Source: Streptococcus salivarius
GTDB lineage: Bacteria > Bacillota > Bacilli > Lactobacillales > Streptococcaceae
Direction: 5' to 3'
NCBI RefSeq assembly: GCF_002094975.1
Contig: NZ_CP015283.1
Location: 1,039,501 to 1,103,500 of the forward strand
Length of the DNA: 64,000 nt
A model generated the notes under the pieces. The model was not told the origin of the DNA, did no database searches, and was given only the letters and a program-made list of their open reading frames with translations. Each line of letters opens with the position of its first letter. Position 1 is the first letter of the stretch. Positions 17,863-27,081 of this stretch are shown here, in pieces. A program made the position numbers and the translations under genes.

Positions 17863-18785
17863 CAGAAAAAATTGCGGTGCTTTTACCAGCTTATAATGAA
17901 GAAGTGACTATCCAAAAGGTTATTGCTGATTTTCAGAAAGCACTTCCAAATGCGGATATTTATGTTTATGATAATAACTCTAAAGATAAAACTAATGAAT
18001 TAGCAAGAGAAGCCGGTGCTATTGTGCGTTTTGAACCTAGACAGGGTAAGGGAAATGTAGTTCGATCTATGTTCCGTGAAATTGATGCTGATTACTATAT
18101 TATGGTTGATGCTGATGATACTTATCCTGCAGATGAGGTAGAAAAACTTTTAGAGCCGTTACGTTCAGGAATGGCTGATATGACCATTGGTGATAGGTTG
18201 TCAAATGGTACTTATGCTGAAGAGAATAAACGAGGTTTTCATGGTTTCGGTAATAATTTAGTCAGACTTCTAGTGAATAAATTATATAAGGGTAATTATC
18301 AAGATATTATGACTGGTTACCGTGGCTTTAATCGACTTTTTGTTAAGACCTTTCCAGTTCTTTCGCCTGGATTTGAAATTGAGACAGAGCTTTCTATTCA
18401 CTCATTAGATAAACGTTTTAAATTGGTTGAGGTTCCGATTACCTATCAAGATAGACCAGAAGGTAGTGAATCTAAGTTGAATACTTTTTCAGATGGTTTT
18501 AAAGTTTTGAAAATGATTTTTAACCTTTTTAAAGATTATAAACCTCTATTGTTCTTTAGCTTAGTTAGTCTTGTATTATTCATTTTAGGTCTATGTGTAG
18601 GGATTCCTGTAGTAACTGAATTTGCTAAAACAGGATTAATTGATAAGATGCCATCAGCTATTTTAGCAACGGGGTTGATGATTCTTGCCGCTTTATCTTT
18701 TATTGCTGGTTTTATTCTAGATACACTAGTAAGACAAAATAGAATGCAGTATGAGTTGAAAATCTATGACTTTTATAAGGACTGA
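17859..18785 (+). CDS. Membrane-anchored GT2 glycosyltransferase (DPM1/GtrB type)
   Basis: A 308-residue GT2 enzyme: VLLPAYNEEVTIQKVI, YDNNSKDKT and VDADDTYPADE (about residues 81-91), then two C-terminal transmembrane helices (about 230-305). This is the layout of GacI/GtrB-like enzymes that load a sugar onto undecaprenyl phosphate for later transfer outside the cell. It is a second enzyme of this type near the rgp locus (the other is at 8914). The sugar is not identifiable. Confidence 0.82.
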   Translation: MTEKIAVLLPAYNEEVTIQKVIADFQKALPNADIYVYDNNSKDKTNELAREAGAIVRFEPRQGKGNVVRSMFREIDADYYIMVDADDTYPADEVEKLLEPLRSGMADMTIGDRLSNGTYAEENKRGFHGFGNNLVRLLVNKLYKGNYQDIMTGYRGFNRLFVKTFPVLSPGFEIETELSIHSLDKRFKLVEVPITYQDRPEGSESKLNTFSDGFKVLKMIFNLFKDYKPLLFFSLVSLVLFILGLCVGIPVVTEFAKTGLIDKMPSAILATGLMILAALSFIAGFILDTLVRQNRMQYELKIYDFYKD

Positions 18786-18795
18786 TAAATCTATT

Positions 18796-20223
18796 ATGGA
18801 AACAATAAAAGATAATTTTTTGAGTAGAAAAGGTTATAGTAATGTTGTGCTCACAATCATTCTGATGGTTACTCTACTTACGGGATTAGTGTCGATTACT
18901 TTGAGAAGCCCTATGGTGGGATTAGATGAAATGGGGCATTACGCAAGGAGTATTGAACTTTCAAATGGTAATTTACTTAGTTTACAGGATGGAAATCCTG
19001 CACTTGCTGGAGGAAAAATTTCAAATACACAATATGAATTTATAGAAAAAGCTAAGCAAGTTCAATCGGGTAATTCTACTAAGTATAAAGCGACGGATAA
19101 AGATTGGTATCATAAATTTTCTTCACTTCCTTATACTAATCAGAAAAGGTTTTATGTGAATACAAATACTGTTCCCTATACACCTTTTTCTTACTTACCA
19201 TATGTTTTTACAGCTTATTTGTCAAAAATTATTGGAATAAAGCCTGTTACAGAATATTTGTTAATGAGACTTATTGGTTTCTTAACCTATTTTCTTTTGT
19301 TTATATTAGCTATTAAAATTACACCAGTTGGGAAGTTTACTTTAGCATTTATTTCTACTATTCCGACTGTAATAGTTAGTTGGACGAATATTTCTGCCGA
19401 TGGTTATATGGTTGCAATCTCAGCTTTATTCTTTGCTGTAATATTGAGAGTGGTTTATTCTTTAAAGCAAGGAAAAAACATTACTTTGAATGATGTACTA
19501 GCTGTCTCAATTGTAACGGTATTATTATCAATGGGGAAAATTCCAATATTCCTATATTTATTTTTGCTATTACCGCTTGCATTTTTACTGAGAAAAAGAT
19601 CAAATTTTGAACATAAGGCATATTTTTATTTATTATTTCTTTTTGGTCTTAGTTTTTTGGTAACTGTATGGTGGGTATTGATTGTTAAGAACATTAATAC
19701 AGGTGCCTATTTTGGTAGAAATGTAGATACGTTCAAGCAGTTGAGTTTTATCTTATCAGATATCCCAAGTTTTTTAACCTTACTTGCTCGTACATTATTG
19801 GGCTATAATTTTTTTGTATATACCATTGGATATACGAATGATTTAGCTGTTTATGCAATTCCAAAGTTGTTTACATACTTAAGTGCTACAGCACTGGTGT
19901 TATCAGTATTTACTAAATACAATAGTCAAAACTATCTAAAAGCACCAAGAAATATTTATTTTAAGTTGTTTGAGATTTCAAAATATTTAATCTCTTTTGC
20001 TTTTATTGTTTCGGTATTTATCATACTTTACTTACAGTTCTCGGAAATTGGTAGTCATACCATTGATGGAGTTCAAGAACGATATTTTATCCCGATTTAC
20101 TTCATTTTATTAAGCATAATTCCTAAACGAAAAATATCATCTGGATTGTACCTGACTATAATTTCGTTATTGGCAATTTTACCAGCGATTTCTTACTGGT
20201 TAATTCTTTTTAATCAACTCTAG
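18796..20223 (+). CDS. Polytopic membrane protein, DUF2142-like (probable GT-C)
   Basis: About 475 residues with around ten transmembrane helices. An early extracytoplasmic loop contains GLDEMGHYARSIELSNG, where the acidic DE pair after the first helix is what one expects of a GT-C catalytic loop; the pattern recalls DUF2142 proteins. I infer a lipid-sugar-dependent transferase that decorates the rhamnan outside. Start choice is uncertain: ATG at 18796 (AAGGA 14 bases upstream) or ATG at 18766 inside the previous gene. The gene is very AT-rich. Confidence 0.65.
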   Translation: METIKDNFLSRKGYSNVVLTIILMVTLLTGLVSITLRSPMVGLDEMGHYARSIELSNGNLLSLQDGNPALAGGKISNTQYEFIEKAKQVQSGNSTKYKATDKDWYHKFSSLPYTNQKRFYVNTNTVPYTPFSYLPYVFTAYLSKIIGIKPVTEYLLMRLIGFLTYFLLFILAIKITPVGKFTLAFISTIPTVIVSWTNISADGYMVAISALFFAVILRVVYSLKQGKNITLNDVLAVSIVTVLLSMGKIPIFLYLFLLLPLAFLLRKRSNFEHKAYFYLLFLFGLSFLVTVWWVLIVKNINTGAYFGRNVDTFKQLSFILSDIPSFLTLLARTLLGYNFFVYTIGYTNDLAVYAIPKLFTYLSATALVLSVFTKYNSQNYLKAPRNIYFKLFEISKYLISFAFIVSVFIILYLQFSEIGSHTIDGVQERYFIPIYFILLSIIPKRKISSGLYLTIISLLAILPAISYWLILFNQL

Positions 20224-20225
20224 AA

Positions 20226-22235
20226 ATGGAAAATAATTTTATGGAAAAAGTTCGTAGTTTTGGGATATCTTTTATTAAGTGGCGTTACGTAATTGCCCTC
20301 TTTGCTCTTTTTTGTTCAGTAAGTTTAAATCTTAATGGTAGTTCAATTGCTAATTGGAATAACTTTGGTGTTAGAGAAACCGTTTCAGGTGTCCAGTCTG
20401 AAACAAAGACGGTTGATGATTATCAAGGTTTTCAAAAATTAAAGTTATGGGTTCCATCGCTAGATCGTACGGATGATACTATTATAGGTAGTCCTAGACC
20501 AATCAGATCTGATGAATGGTTAGTTCAAACACCTTTTTACTTATCTCAGGTAAAAACAGGAAATCATTTTACAAATCAATCCTATCAAGTTTCAGGTCAG
20601 AATATGATGATGGCTTATAACGTTTCATCCTGGCACATTTCAACGATAGGGAAACCATTTAACTGGGGATTTCTTTTCTTAGGAGCGTCTAGAGGGTTAT
20701 CTTGGTATTGGAGTTTTAAAATTATAGCAATGCTACTATTAGCTTATGAATTTGCTATGATTTTAACCTCTAAGCGTAAGCTATTATCAGCTGTATCAAG
20801 TTTTTGGATAACTTTCACACCAACAGTACAATGGTGGTTTATGCAACATCTTGGCGATGTGGTATTCTTTTCATTATTGATAATGGTGTCTATATATCAT
20901 TATTTTAACTCTGAAAAGAAAGTGTTCAAAATATTAATGGCAATAAATTTGATAGTTGCTCTTATTGGGTTCCCGTTAATTATATATCCAGCATTCCAAG
21001 TCCCCTTTGCTTATATTATTCTATTATTTACAGTAATACAGTTTTTCAAGGCATTAAGAAATAAAAAAGTTAAACTATTTGACGTGATTGTTATTGAATT
21101 AACTTTATTTGTTTCGCTTATGATAGATGCAATAACTATTTATCAAAGTTGGGATGCAATATCAGCAACTCTTCATACAGTATACCCAGGAAAAAGAATT
21201 TCCGTTGGTGGGGAATATACTTGGAAAAATTTAAGTGATTTCTTATATAATATTGTTCTGCCATTTAAGGCACCTCAAGTGAGTAACCAAGTTGAACTAT
21301 CAAGTTCATTTAATTTCTTGCTTTATATACTTCTGATCTTGCCTTTTGTTATTAAGAGGAAAGATATAAATAAAAATATCTTTGGGATTGTCTTAGTAGT
21401 TTATTCACTAATGCTGATGCTTTATAGTATAGTTGGTATACCAACGGTACTATCTAAATTGACTTTGTTTAGCTATGTACCATTTTCGAGGTCGTGGCAA
21501 TCGATGTCAGTAATTGCAGTTTTTGCTTCGATATGGTTTATATCCTTTATATGGGATAAATTAGAGAGAGTAAATTTAACTAAAATTTTACCATCTTTAT
21601 TCACTGTCACGATACTTTACTTATACAGAGGACTAACAGATGATATCTATAAGAATTATTTAGGAAGGTTTACATCTGTTATTTTAATTGTGATTATGTT
21701 AATTGCTTTTATTTGTATTCTTTATAGAAAAAAACGAGTATTCTATCCTATTATGTTAGCCATTATAATTGTGGGTGGATTGACTATTAATCCGGTTACA
21801 CATGGCATAGGTGCTATTGAAAATAAATTACTATCTCATGAAGTTGAAAGCATTGTAGGAAAAAATCCTAATGCGATTTGGATGTCTGATTCTACAAATC
21901 TCTATCACTTTGTTCAAATGTTTGGTGCTAAAAGTATAGATGGTGTTAGATTTTATCCCGATAGACAACTTATGACTAAAATTGATAAGCAAAATCAATA
22001 TGAAGATGTATGGAATAGATATGCACACTTAAAATATTCATTAACGAACGAGAACACATCTATGACTACACCAGTTCCCGATAATGTAAATATTAACTTA
22101 AATATAAATGAGTTAAAAGACTTAAATGTAAAATATATTTTGACAACTAGAGACTTAAATAAAGAATTTGGTTCGTCATTTACAGAGATTTATCAGGATA
22201 ATGATAATAATAGAATCTTTGAATATTTGAATTAA
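20226..22235 (+). CDS. Large polytopic membrane protein, probable GT-C or YfhO-like transferase
   Basis: About 669 residues with roughly 11-12 predicted transmembrane helices and a soluble C-terminal region of about 130 residues (after ENKLLSHEVESIVG). The first outer loop contains RSDEWLVQTPFYLSQ, a conserved-looking acidic site. It ends the rgp transcript. By position and topology it could be the counterpart of GacL-type side-chain transferases; I cannot prove this. An alternative start at 20241 (MEKVRS) has a better-placed GGAAAA. The sequence is AT-rich like its upstream neighbour. Confidence 0.65.
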   Translation: MENNFMEKVRSFGISFIKWRYVIALFALFCSVSLNLNGSSIANWNNFGVRETVSGVQSETKTVDDYQGFQKLKLWVPSLDRTDDTIIGSPRPIRSDEWLVQTPFYLSQVKTGNHFTNQSYQVSGQNMMMAYNVSSWHISTIGKPFNWGFLFLGASRGLSWYWSFKIIAMLLLAYEFAMILTSKRKLLSAVSSFWITFTPTVQWWFMQHLGDVVFFSLLIMVSIYHYFNSEKKVFKILMAINLIVALIGFPLIIYPAFQVPFAYIILLFTVIQFFKALRNKKVKLFDVIVIELTLFVSLMIDAITIYQSWDAISATLHTVYPGKRISVGGEYTWKNLSDFLYNIVLPFKAPQVSNQVELSSSFNFLLYILLILPFVIKRKDINKNIFGIVLVVYSLMLMLYSIVGIPTVLSKLTLFSYVPFSRSWQSMSVIAVFASIWFISFIWDKLERVNLTKILPSLFTVTILYLYRGLTDDIYKNYLGRFTSVILIVIMLIAFICILYRKKRVFYPIMLAIIIVGGLTINPVTHGIGAIENKLLSHEVESIVGKNPNAIWMSDSTNLYHFVQMFGAKSIDGVRFYPDRQLMTKIDKQNQYEDVWNRYAHLKYSLTNENTSMTTPVPDNVNINLNINELKDLNVKYILTTRDLNKEFGSSFTEIYQDNDNNRIFEYLN

Positions 22236-22241
22236 CTTCCC

Positions 22242-22277
22242 CCTCCCACTTACGAATAGGTAAGTAGGAGGTTTTTT
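22242..22277 (+). terminator. Terminator of the rgp operon
   Basis: CCTCCCACTTAC (22242-22253) pairs with GTAAGTAGGAGG (22260-22271) with one mismatch; loop GAATAG; then six T. The 3' arm contains the radC ribosome binding site. Confidence 0.8.
22251..22258 (+). promoter_or_regulatory. SigX (ComX) competence box of radC
   Basis: TACGAATA, an exact match to the streptococcal cin-box/com-box read by the competence sigma factor. It lies 22 bases before the radC ATG. radC is a known late competence gene in pneumococcus, which supports the call. Confidence 0.75.
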
Positions 22278-22280
22278 CTT

Positions 22281-22967
22281 ATGTATAGTATTGTATCTGA
22301 GGAGGCGGGGCTTTTGCCTCGTGAGCGACTCTTACAGAAGGGAGCAGAGGTTTTATCGGACCAGGAGCTGTTGGCGATAGTGCTGCGGACAGGGACCAAG
22401 TCTGAGTCGGTCTTATCTATGGCTAATCGTATTTTGAAAGGGATGACGAGTTTGGCGGATTTGTCTCGTTTGTCTTTGAATGAGCTTCAGAAGATTCCTG
22501 GTATTGGGCGTGTGAAGTCTATTGAGCTGAAGGCTATGGTGGAGTTGGCTAAGCGGATTGAGAAGGCCGAGTTGGCTCGTTCCGAGCAGATTATGTCCAG
22601 TCAGCAAGTAGCCCGTCGTATGATGTTGGATATTGGGGACAAGCCTCAGGAGCATCTGGTGGCTATCTACTTGGATACGCAGAATCGTGTTATTCAGCAG
22701 AAGACGGTCTTTATTGGTGGTGTTCGTCGTTCGATTGCTGAGCCACGTGAGATTTTGCATTATGCTTGTCATCTGATGGCAACGTCCCTGATTGTGGTTC
22801 ACAATCATCCATCGGGTGAGGCCTATCCGAGTCGAAATGATATTGATTTTACGCAAAAGATTAAGCGGTCTTGCGATGATTTGGGGATTTGTCTGCTTGA
22901 TCATCTGATTGTTGGCAAATCGACCTATTATTCTTTTCGTGAGGAGAGGGAGGATTTTGAGCTTTAG
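22281..22967 (+). CDS. radC: DNA repair / competence protein RadC
   Basis: A 228-residue RadC: an N-terminal helix-hairpin-helix region (LQKIPGIGRVKSIELKAM) and a C-terminal JAMM/MPN-like metal site (VVHNHPSGEAYPSRND, then DHLIVG). The family is linked to DNA repair and transformation, but its biochemical role is not settled. It has its own SigX box and AGGAGG ribosome binding site inside the rgp terminator, so expression is probably tied to competence. Confidence 0.93.
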   Translation: MYSIVSEEAGLLPRERLLQKGAEVLSDQELLAIVLRTGTKSESVLSMANRILKGMTSLADLSRLSLNELQKIPGIGRVKSIELKAMVELAKRIEKAELARSEQIMSSQQVARRMMLDIGDKPQEHLVAIYLDTQNRVIQQKTVFIGGVRRSIAEPREILHYACHLMATSLIVVHNHPSGEAYPSRNDIDFTQKIKRSCDDLGICLLDHLIVGKSTYYSFREEREDFEL

Positions 22968-22994
22968 ATTGAGGCGATGTGATAAAGACAAGAG

Positions 22995-23026
22995 AAAAGC
23001 AACTGAGTGCAGTCTCAGTTGCTTTT
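22995..23026. terminator. Bidirectional terminator between radC and the amidotransferase
   Basis: A perfect 13-base inverted repeat (22995-23007 and 23014-23026) with A-rich and T-rich ends, so it can stop transcription from both converging genes. Confidence 0.85.
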
Positions 23027-23720
23027 AAAGTTCGTTAACAACGTATTGAAAGAGTTTGAGGTCTTCTTCACGTTTGTCTAGGAGAAGCTCTGGGTGCCAC
23101 TGGACACCAAGGAAGCGAAGGTCTGGTGTATTTGACTCAACGGCTTCGACAGTGTTGTCCTCAGGATCACGCGCAATGACACGGAGGTCAGAGGCCAAGT
23201 GTTTAATACTTTGATGGTGGAAGGAGTTGATAGAGGTTTCACGTCCGTAAATTTCTGCCAACTTACTGTCCTCTTCAACAATCATCTCATGGTAGAGGTA
23301 ATCAGAAGGCTTGTCCTGCCAGTGATTCTCGATGTCTTGGTGGAGACTACCACCTAGTGCGACGTTCATGAGTTGAGTTCCACGACAGATTGAAAAAATG
23401 GGTTTCTTTTGCTTAGTGGCTTCTTCGATAAGTGCCATTTCAAAGATATCACGTTCGAGGAAGAAGTCATCTTCACTGGCATGGTTCTTTTCGTTGTAGA
23501 ATTTAGGGTCAACGTTTTGCCCACCGATAAGGATGAGCTTGTCAATCATGGAGATATAGGTCTTGGCTTCCGATGGATCGGATACGGGTAGTAGGATTGC
23601 TAGGCCACCGGCTCTTTGAACTCCTTCTACAAAGCCAGATGGGGCATAGGACCAGTTGATGTCTTCATGGGCTGGATTAGGCCTTACATTGGCTGTGATT
23701 CCGATAATTGGTTTAGTCAT
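23025..23720 (-). CDS. Class I glutamine amidotransferase-like hydrolase (peptidase C26)
   Basis: 231 residues, resembling gamma-glutamyl-GABA hydrolase (PuuD) proteins. The nucleophile cysteine is in [11 protein letters not shown] (about residue 110), and the catalytic His/Glu are in QWHPE near the C-terminus. It probably cleaves a gamma-glutamyl bond; the substrate is unknown. The start overlaps the end of rex by 8 bases, so the two are co-transcribed. The rex-amidotransferase-radC order is shared with S. pneumoniae. Confidence 0.85.
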   Translation of the reverse strand: MTKPIIGITANVRPNPAHEDINWSYAPSGFVEGVQRAGGLAILLPVSDPSEAKTYISMIDKLILIGGQNVDPKFYNEKNHASEDDFFLERDIFEMALIEEATKQKKPIFSICRGTQLMNVALGGSLHQDIENHWQDKPSDYLYHEMIVEEDSKLAEIYGRETSINSFHHQSIKHLASDLRVIARDPEDNTVEAVESNTPDLRFLGVQWHPELLLDKREEDLKLFQYVVNEL

Positions 23721-24372
23721 TGTTCCTCCTTGATTTTTCTTCTTCTTTCATGAAATAGAGTAGGGTTTGTAATTCGCTAGTCAGGTCTACGTATTGGACC
23801 ACCACGTGGCGTGGAAGATTGAGGTTGACTGGAGAGAAGCAGAGGATGCCTTTAATTCCAGCATCAACCAAAAGATCAGCCACCTCCTGAGCCTTAACTG
23901 ATGGCACTGTCAGGATGGCTGTTTTGATATCTTCTTGAGCAATCTTGTCCTTAATTTGGGAAATCCCATAGATAGGAATATTGTCCTCAGTTTGAGTTCC
24001 AACCAGTTCGTTATCGTCTGTATCAAAAGCCATGACCAGCTGCATGCGGTTACGCTCTTGAAAACGGTAGTGGAGGAGGGCACGCCCGACATTCCCAACA
24101 CCTACGAGAAGTACCTTGGTAGTCGCATTGTCATTAAGGAGTTCAGCGAAAAATGTCATTAGTTTGTTCACGTCATAACCAAAGCCACGACGACCTAGCT
24201 CACCAAAGTAGGAGAAGTCTCGACGAACAGTGGCAGGGTCAATCCCAATCGCTTCAGCAATTTGTTTAGAGCTTGCTTTCTCGATATTTTCACGATGGAA
24301 TCGCTTGAAAATACGATAGTAGAGAGAGAGACGTTTGGCAGTGGCGTTTGGGATGTTTTTCTCAAATGTCAT
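23713..24372 (-). CDS. rex: Redox-sensing transcriptional repressor Rex
   Basis: A 219-residue repressor. An N-terminal winged helix ([20 protein letters not shown]) binds DNA and a Rossmann domain with [10 protein letters not shown] senses NADH/NAD+. Rex represses fermentation and NAD-regeneration genes until NADH rises. I start at the codon giving MTFEKNIP, with AAAGGAAAG upstream on the minus strand; a longer form from 24393 is possible. A Rex-like half-palindrome lies in its own promoter. Confidence 0.94.
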   Translation of the reverse strand: MTFEKNIPNATAKRLSLYYRIFKRFHRENIEKASSKQIAEAIGIDPATVRRDFSYFGELGRRGFGYDVNKLMTFFAELLNDNATTKVLLVGVGNVGRALLHYRFQERNRMQLVMAFDTDDNELVGTQTEDNIPIYGISQIKDKIAQEDIKTAILTVPSVKAQEVADLLVDAGIKGILCFSPVNLNLPRHVVVQYVDLTSELQTLLYFMKEEEKSRRNND

Positions 24373-24411
24373 TGATCGCTTTCCTTTCTTCAATTAGTAT
24401 GATTCTCTTAT

Positions 24412-24440
24412 ATTTTAAGAAAAGTTTGTGAAGATTGCAA
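24412..24440 (-). promoter_or_regulatory. Promoter of rex
   Basis: Minus strand: TTGCAA (24440-24435), a 17-base spacer, TAAAAT (24417-24412). Confidence 0.6.
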
Positions 24441-24443
24441 CAA
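24426..24443 (-). promoter_or_regulatory. Candidate Rex operator in the rex promoter
   Basis: Plus strand TTGTGAAGATTGCAACAA compares with TTGTGAAN4TTCACAA: the first half is exact, the second matches 4 of 7. It overlaps the -35 box. Autoregulation is inference. Confidence 0.4.
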
Positions 24444-24465
24444 AATAGTGTAGAAGAGGCGATAT

Positions 24466-24490
24466 AAAAAACCTATCACAAGGATAGGCT
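24466..24490 (-). terminator. Terminator of the prs - desulfurase - DUF1831 unit
   Basis: CCTATC and GATAGG arms (24472-24477 and 24483-24488) with a T run on the minus strand (A run at 24466-24471). Confidence 0.7.
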
Positions 24491-24514
24491 ATTTCTATGT
24501 AGTAAGAAAGAAGT

Positions 24515-24862
24515 TTAGACTTCTTCTTGTTCGAAAACGTTACGGTCAACCAAACTCTGCATCAAGAAATAGAATTTCTCTTGCAAGATGTGATGATCTT
24601 CATTTTTAAAGATATTAACGTTACGAAGACCAGATTTATCTGTAATTGACAATTTGAAACCAGTCAAGTCTTTGTTAATAGTGATTTTAAGTGGGAAACC
24701 TTCGCCTGAGTTAGGCACTTTTTCGAGAAGGCGGTGCAACTCGTAGTTTCCAATTTTATTTTGCACAAAAGTCGTATCACGTAGGGTGAATTTTTTGACA
24801 TTAGGACTGATGGTGTAACGGTATTTACAGTCAGTCAAATGAATGCTTTTTTCAAATGCCAT
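24515..24862 (-). CDS. DUF1831 protein
   Basis: 115 residues matching the DUF1831 family of lactic acid bacteria, beginning AFEKSIHLTDCKYRY. No catalytic motif or membrane segment is visible. It overlaps the 3' end of the cysteine desulfurase by 11 bases, so it is translationally coupled and may be an accessory or sulfur-relay partner. That role is inference; the function is unknown. Confidence 0.75.
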   Translation of the reverse strand: MAFEKSIHLTDCKYRYTISPNVKKFTLRDTTFVQNKIGNYELHRLLEKVPNSGEGFPLKITINKDLTGFKLSITDKSGLRNVNIFKNEDHHILQEKFYFLMQSLVDRNVFEQEEV

Positions 24863-25976
24863 GTTGGTCTCCTATGATTTGATTAAGTTTTTCTGCTAGG
24901 GCTTGGAGTTCTTCAGCAGTATTTTCCTCTGATAAACTAATGCGGATAGCTGTTTTTAGCTTGTCAGAATCCTTGCCATAGAGGGCCTGGATGACGTGGC
25001 TAGGGTCAACAGTTCCAGCAGTACAAGCAGAACCCGTTGAGACGGCAAAGCCAGCTAGGTCTAACAAGGTTAAGAGAGGGCCATTTTCCTTACCAGGAAA
25101 ACTGATGTTGATGACGTGAGGTAGACTAGATCCTCCACCATTAATTTCATAAGGAACGGTAAGGGTATCTAGAAAGGCCTGACGAATCTTTTCAACATGC
25201 TGGTAATTGGCTTGGTAATTCTCGCTAGCATTCTTATAAGCAGCGGTCATACCTGCAATACCGACCAGATTTTCAGTACTGGCACGACGTTTTTCCTCTT
25301 GCTCACCACCATGGAGAAGGTTGTCAAAATGCAAATCGTTATGATAGAGCAGGCCGACACCTTTAGGTCCATGGAATTTATGGGCACTAATAGAGAGAAA
25401 ATCGGCTCCAAGTTCCTCTGGATGAATAGGAAGTTTTCCTGCTACCTGAACGGCATCGACGTGGAAGGCAGCTGGGTGATTGGCAAGCAAGTCACCAATT
25501 TCTTTGATAGGAAGCAATTGGCCGGTCTCGTTATTGGCATACATAACAGAAACTAGAATAGTATCGTCACGTAAGGCCTCAGCGATTTGTTGGGCAGTAA
25601 TGACTTGATTTTCTGGTTGAATATAGGTTACTTCAAAACCAAAACGCTCTTCCAAGTAGGTCATGGTGTGAAGGACAGAGTGGTGTTCAATAGCAGTTGT
25701 AATCAGGTGCTTACCTTTAGCTTGATTGGCTAGGGCGTAACCTTTGATAGCTGTATTGTTTCCTTCGGTCCCCCCAGAAGTGAAAATGAGCTTACGAGCA
25801 GGGACTTCAAATTGTTTGGCCATTTCTTCACGGGCTTCACGAAGTTCCTTGGAAGCTTGACGACCATAAGCATGGAGGCTGGATGGATTTCCAAAGGTTT
25901 CAGTCATGACATGTGTCATAGCTGAAATAGCAGCAGTATTTAAAGGAGTTGTTGCTGCATTGTCCAAATAAACCAT
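24852..25976 (-). CDS. Cysteine desulfurase (NifS/IscS family)
   Basis: 374 residues, a PLP enzyme that takes sulfur from L-cysteine as a persulfide. YLDNAATTP at the N-terminus, NETGQLLPI, the PLP lysine in SAHKFHGPKG (about residue 200) and the active cysteine in STGSACTAG (about residue 323) are all present. The short loop around the cysteine fits NifS/IscS type, not SufS. It starts 4 bases downstream of prs in the same leftward operon. It probably supplies sulfur for tRNA thiolation or cofactors. Confidence 0.92.
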   Translation of the reverse strand: MVYLDNAATTPLNTAAISAMTHVMTETFGNPSSLHAYGRQASKELREAREEMAKQFEVPARKLIFTSGGTEGNNTAIKGYALANQAKGKHLITTAIEHHSVLHTMTYLEERFGFEVTYIQPENQVITAQQIAEALRDDTILVSVMYANNETGQLLPIKEIGDLLANHPAAFHVDAVQVAGKLPIHPEELGADFLSISAHKFHGPKGVGLLYHNDLHFDNLLHGGEQEEKRRASTENLVGIAGMTAAYKNASENYQANYQHVEKIRQAFLDTLTVPYEINGGGSSLPHVINISFPGKENGPLLTLLDLAGFAVSTGSACTAGTVDPSHVIQALYGKDSDKLKTAIRISLSEENTAEELQALAEKLNQIIGDQHGI

Positions 25977-25979
25977 AGC

Positions 25980-26951
25980 TTAGTCCTCGTGTGCTGTATA
26001 TGCAAAGAGTGGACTAAGTGGTTGACGTTCGAAGATACGAGTAGTAGCGTTAGCGATTAGCTCACTTGCTGAAATGTATTTAACGTTTGTAGGCACTTTT
26101 TCTTTAGTCGCAACTGAATCTGTTACCAAGATTTCTTTGATTGGAGCAGCGTTGAGGACTTCGGCAGCACCTCCTGCAAAGAGACCGTGACTAGCAACTG
26201 CATAGATGTCTTTAACGCCACCACGTTCAAGGATTTTAGCTGCTTCAGCAAATGTTTTACCAGTATTAAGGATATCATCAACCAAAATTGCTGTTTTTCC
26301 TTCAACCTCACCGATGATGTAGCCTTCTTCGCGTTCTGAATCATCTTGAGCGTAGTCAATGATAGCGATTGGTGCATCAAGGTATTCCGCCAAGCTACGA
26401 GCACGTTTAACACCTGAGTTTTTAGGGCTAACAACGACAACATCACTTCCTGTGAATCCTTTTTCGTTGTAGTATTCAGCAAACAATGGCATTGTGAAGA
26501 GGTTATCTACTGGGATATCGAAGAAACCTTGAACTTGGACAGCGTGAAGGTCAAGTGTCAAGACACGATTGACACCAGCTTTAACCAGCATATTGGCAAT
26601 CAATTTAGCAGTGATTGGTTCACGTGAAGCAGCGATACGGTCTTGACGTGCATAACCAAAGTAAGGCATAACCACGTTGACAGAGTTAGCACTGGCACGT
26701 TTGCAGGCATCAATCATGATGAGCAATTCCCAAAGGTGGTCGTTAACAGGGTTGCTTGTAGATTGGATGATATAAATATCGTCCCCACGAACAGACTCTT
26801 CAATGTTGATCATGATTTCACCGTCAGAAAATTGACGTGAAGATACTTTACCAAGTGGCAATCCAGTAGCCTCAGCAATTTTTTCAGCAATTTCTGGGTT
26901 TGAGCTGAGCGAGAACAATTTCAATTGTGGGTTTGCTTTTTGATGTACCAT
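25980..26951 (-). CDS. prs: Ribose-phosphate pyrophosphokinase
   Basis: 323 residues. It makes PRPP from ribose 5-phosphate and ATP for purine, pyrimidine, histidine and NAD synthesis. [19 protein letters not shown], the [18 protein letters not shown] flexible region and the PRPP loop [15 protein letters not shown] are visible. It heads the leftward operon with the cysteine desulfurase. A PurBox-like sequence lies upstream of its promoter. Confidence 0.95.
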   Translation of the reverse strand: MVHQKANPQLKLFSLSSNPEIAEKIAEATGLPLGKVSSRQFSDGEIMINIEESVRGDDIYIIQSTSNPVNDHLWELLIMIDACKRASANSVNVVMPYFGYARQDRIAASREPITAKLIANMLVKAGVNRVLTLDLHAVQVQGFFDIPVDNLFTMPLFAEYYNEKGFTGSDVVVVSPKNSGVKRARSLAEYLDAPIAIIDYAQDDSEREEGYIIGEVEGKTAILVDDILNTGKTFAEAAKILERGGVKDIYAVASHGLFAGGAAEVLNAAPIKEILVTDSVATKEKVPTNVKYISASELIANATTRIFERQPLSPLFAYTAHED

Positions 26952-27027
26952 GACGATGGTGACTCCTTTAAAAAGATAAGATGCTAAGCCCAGTTAGGGC
27001 TATTGTAATAAAACTACAGATAGTTCT

Positions 27028-27056
27028 ATTTTAGCAAAAAGAAGCAGAAATTTCAG
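27028..27056 (-). promoter_or_regulatory. Promoter of prs
   Basis: Minus strand: CTGAAA (27056-27051), a 17-base spacer, TAAAAT (27033-27028) with an extended TGC just before it. Confidence 0.6.
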
Positions 27057-27081
27057 CCATCAAAGTATGATATTGGTGAAA

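Noticed and set aside
22413..22991. 192-codon minus-strand open frame over radC
   Set aside because: Composition (Leu/Ile/Asn/Thr-rich) is that of an antisense shadow; radC on the plus strand is clear and no ribosome binding site supports the other.
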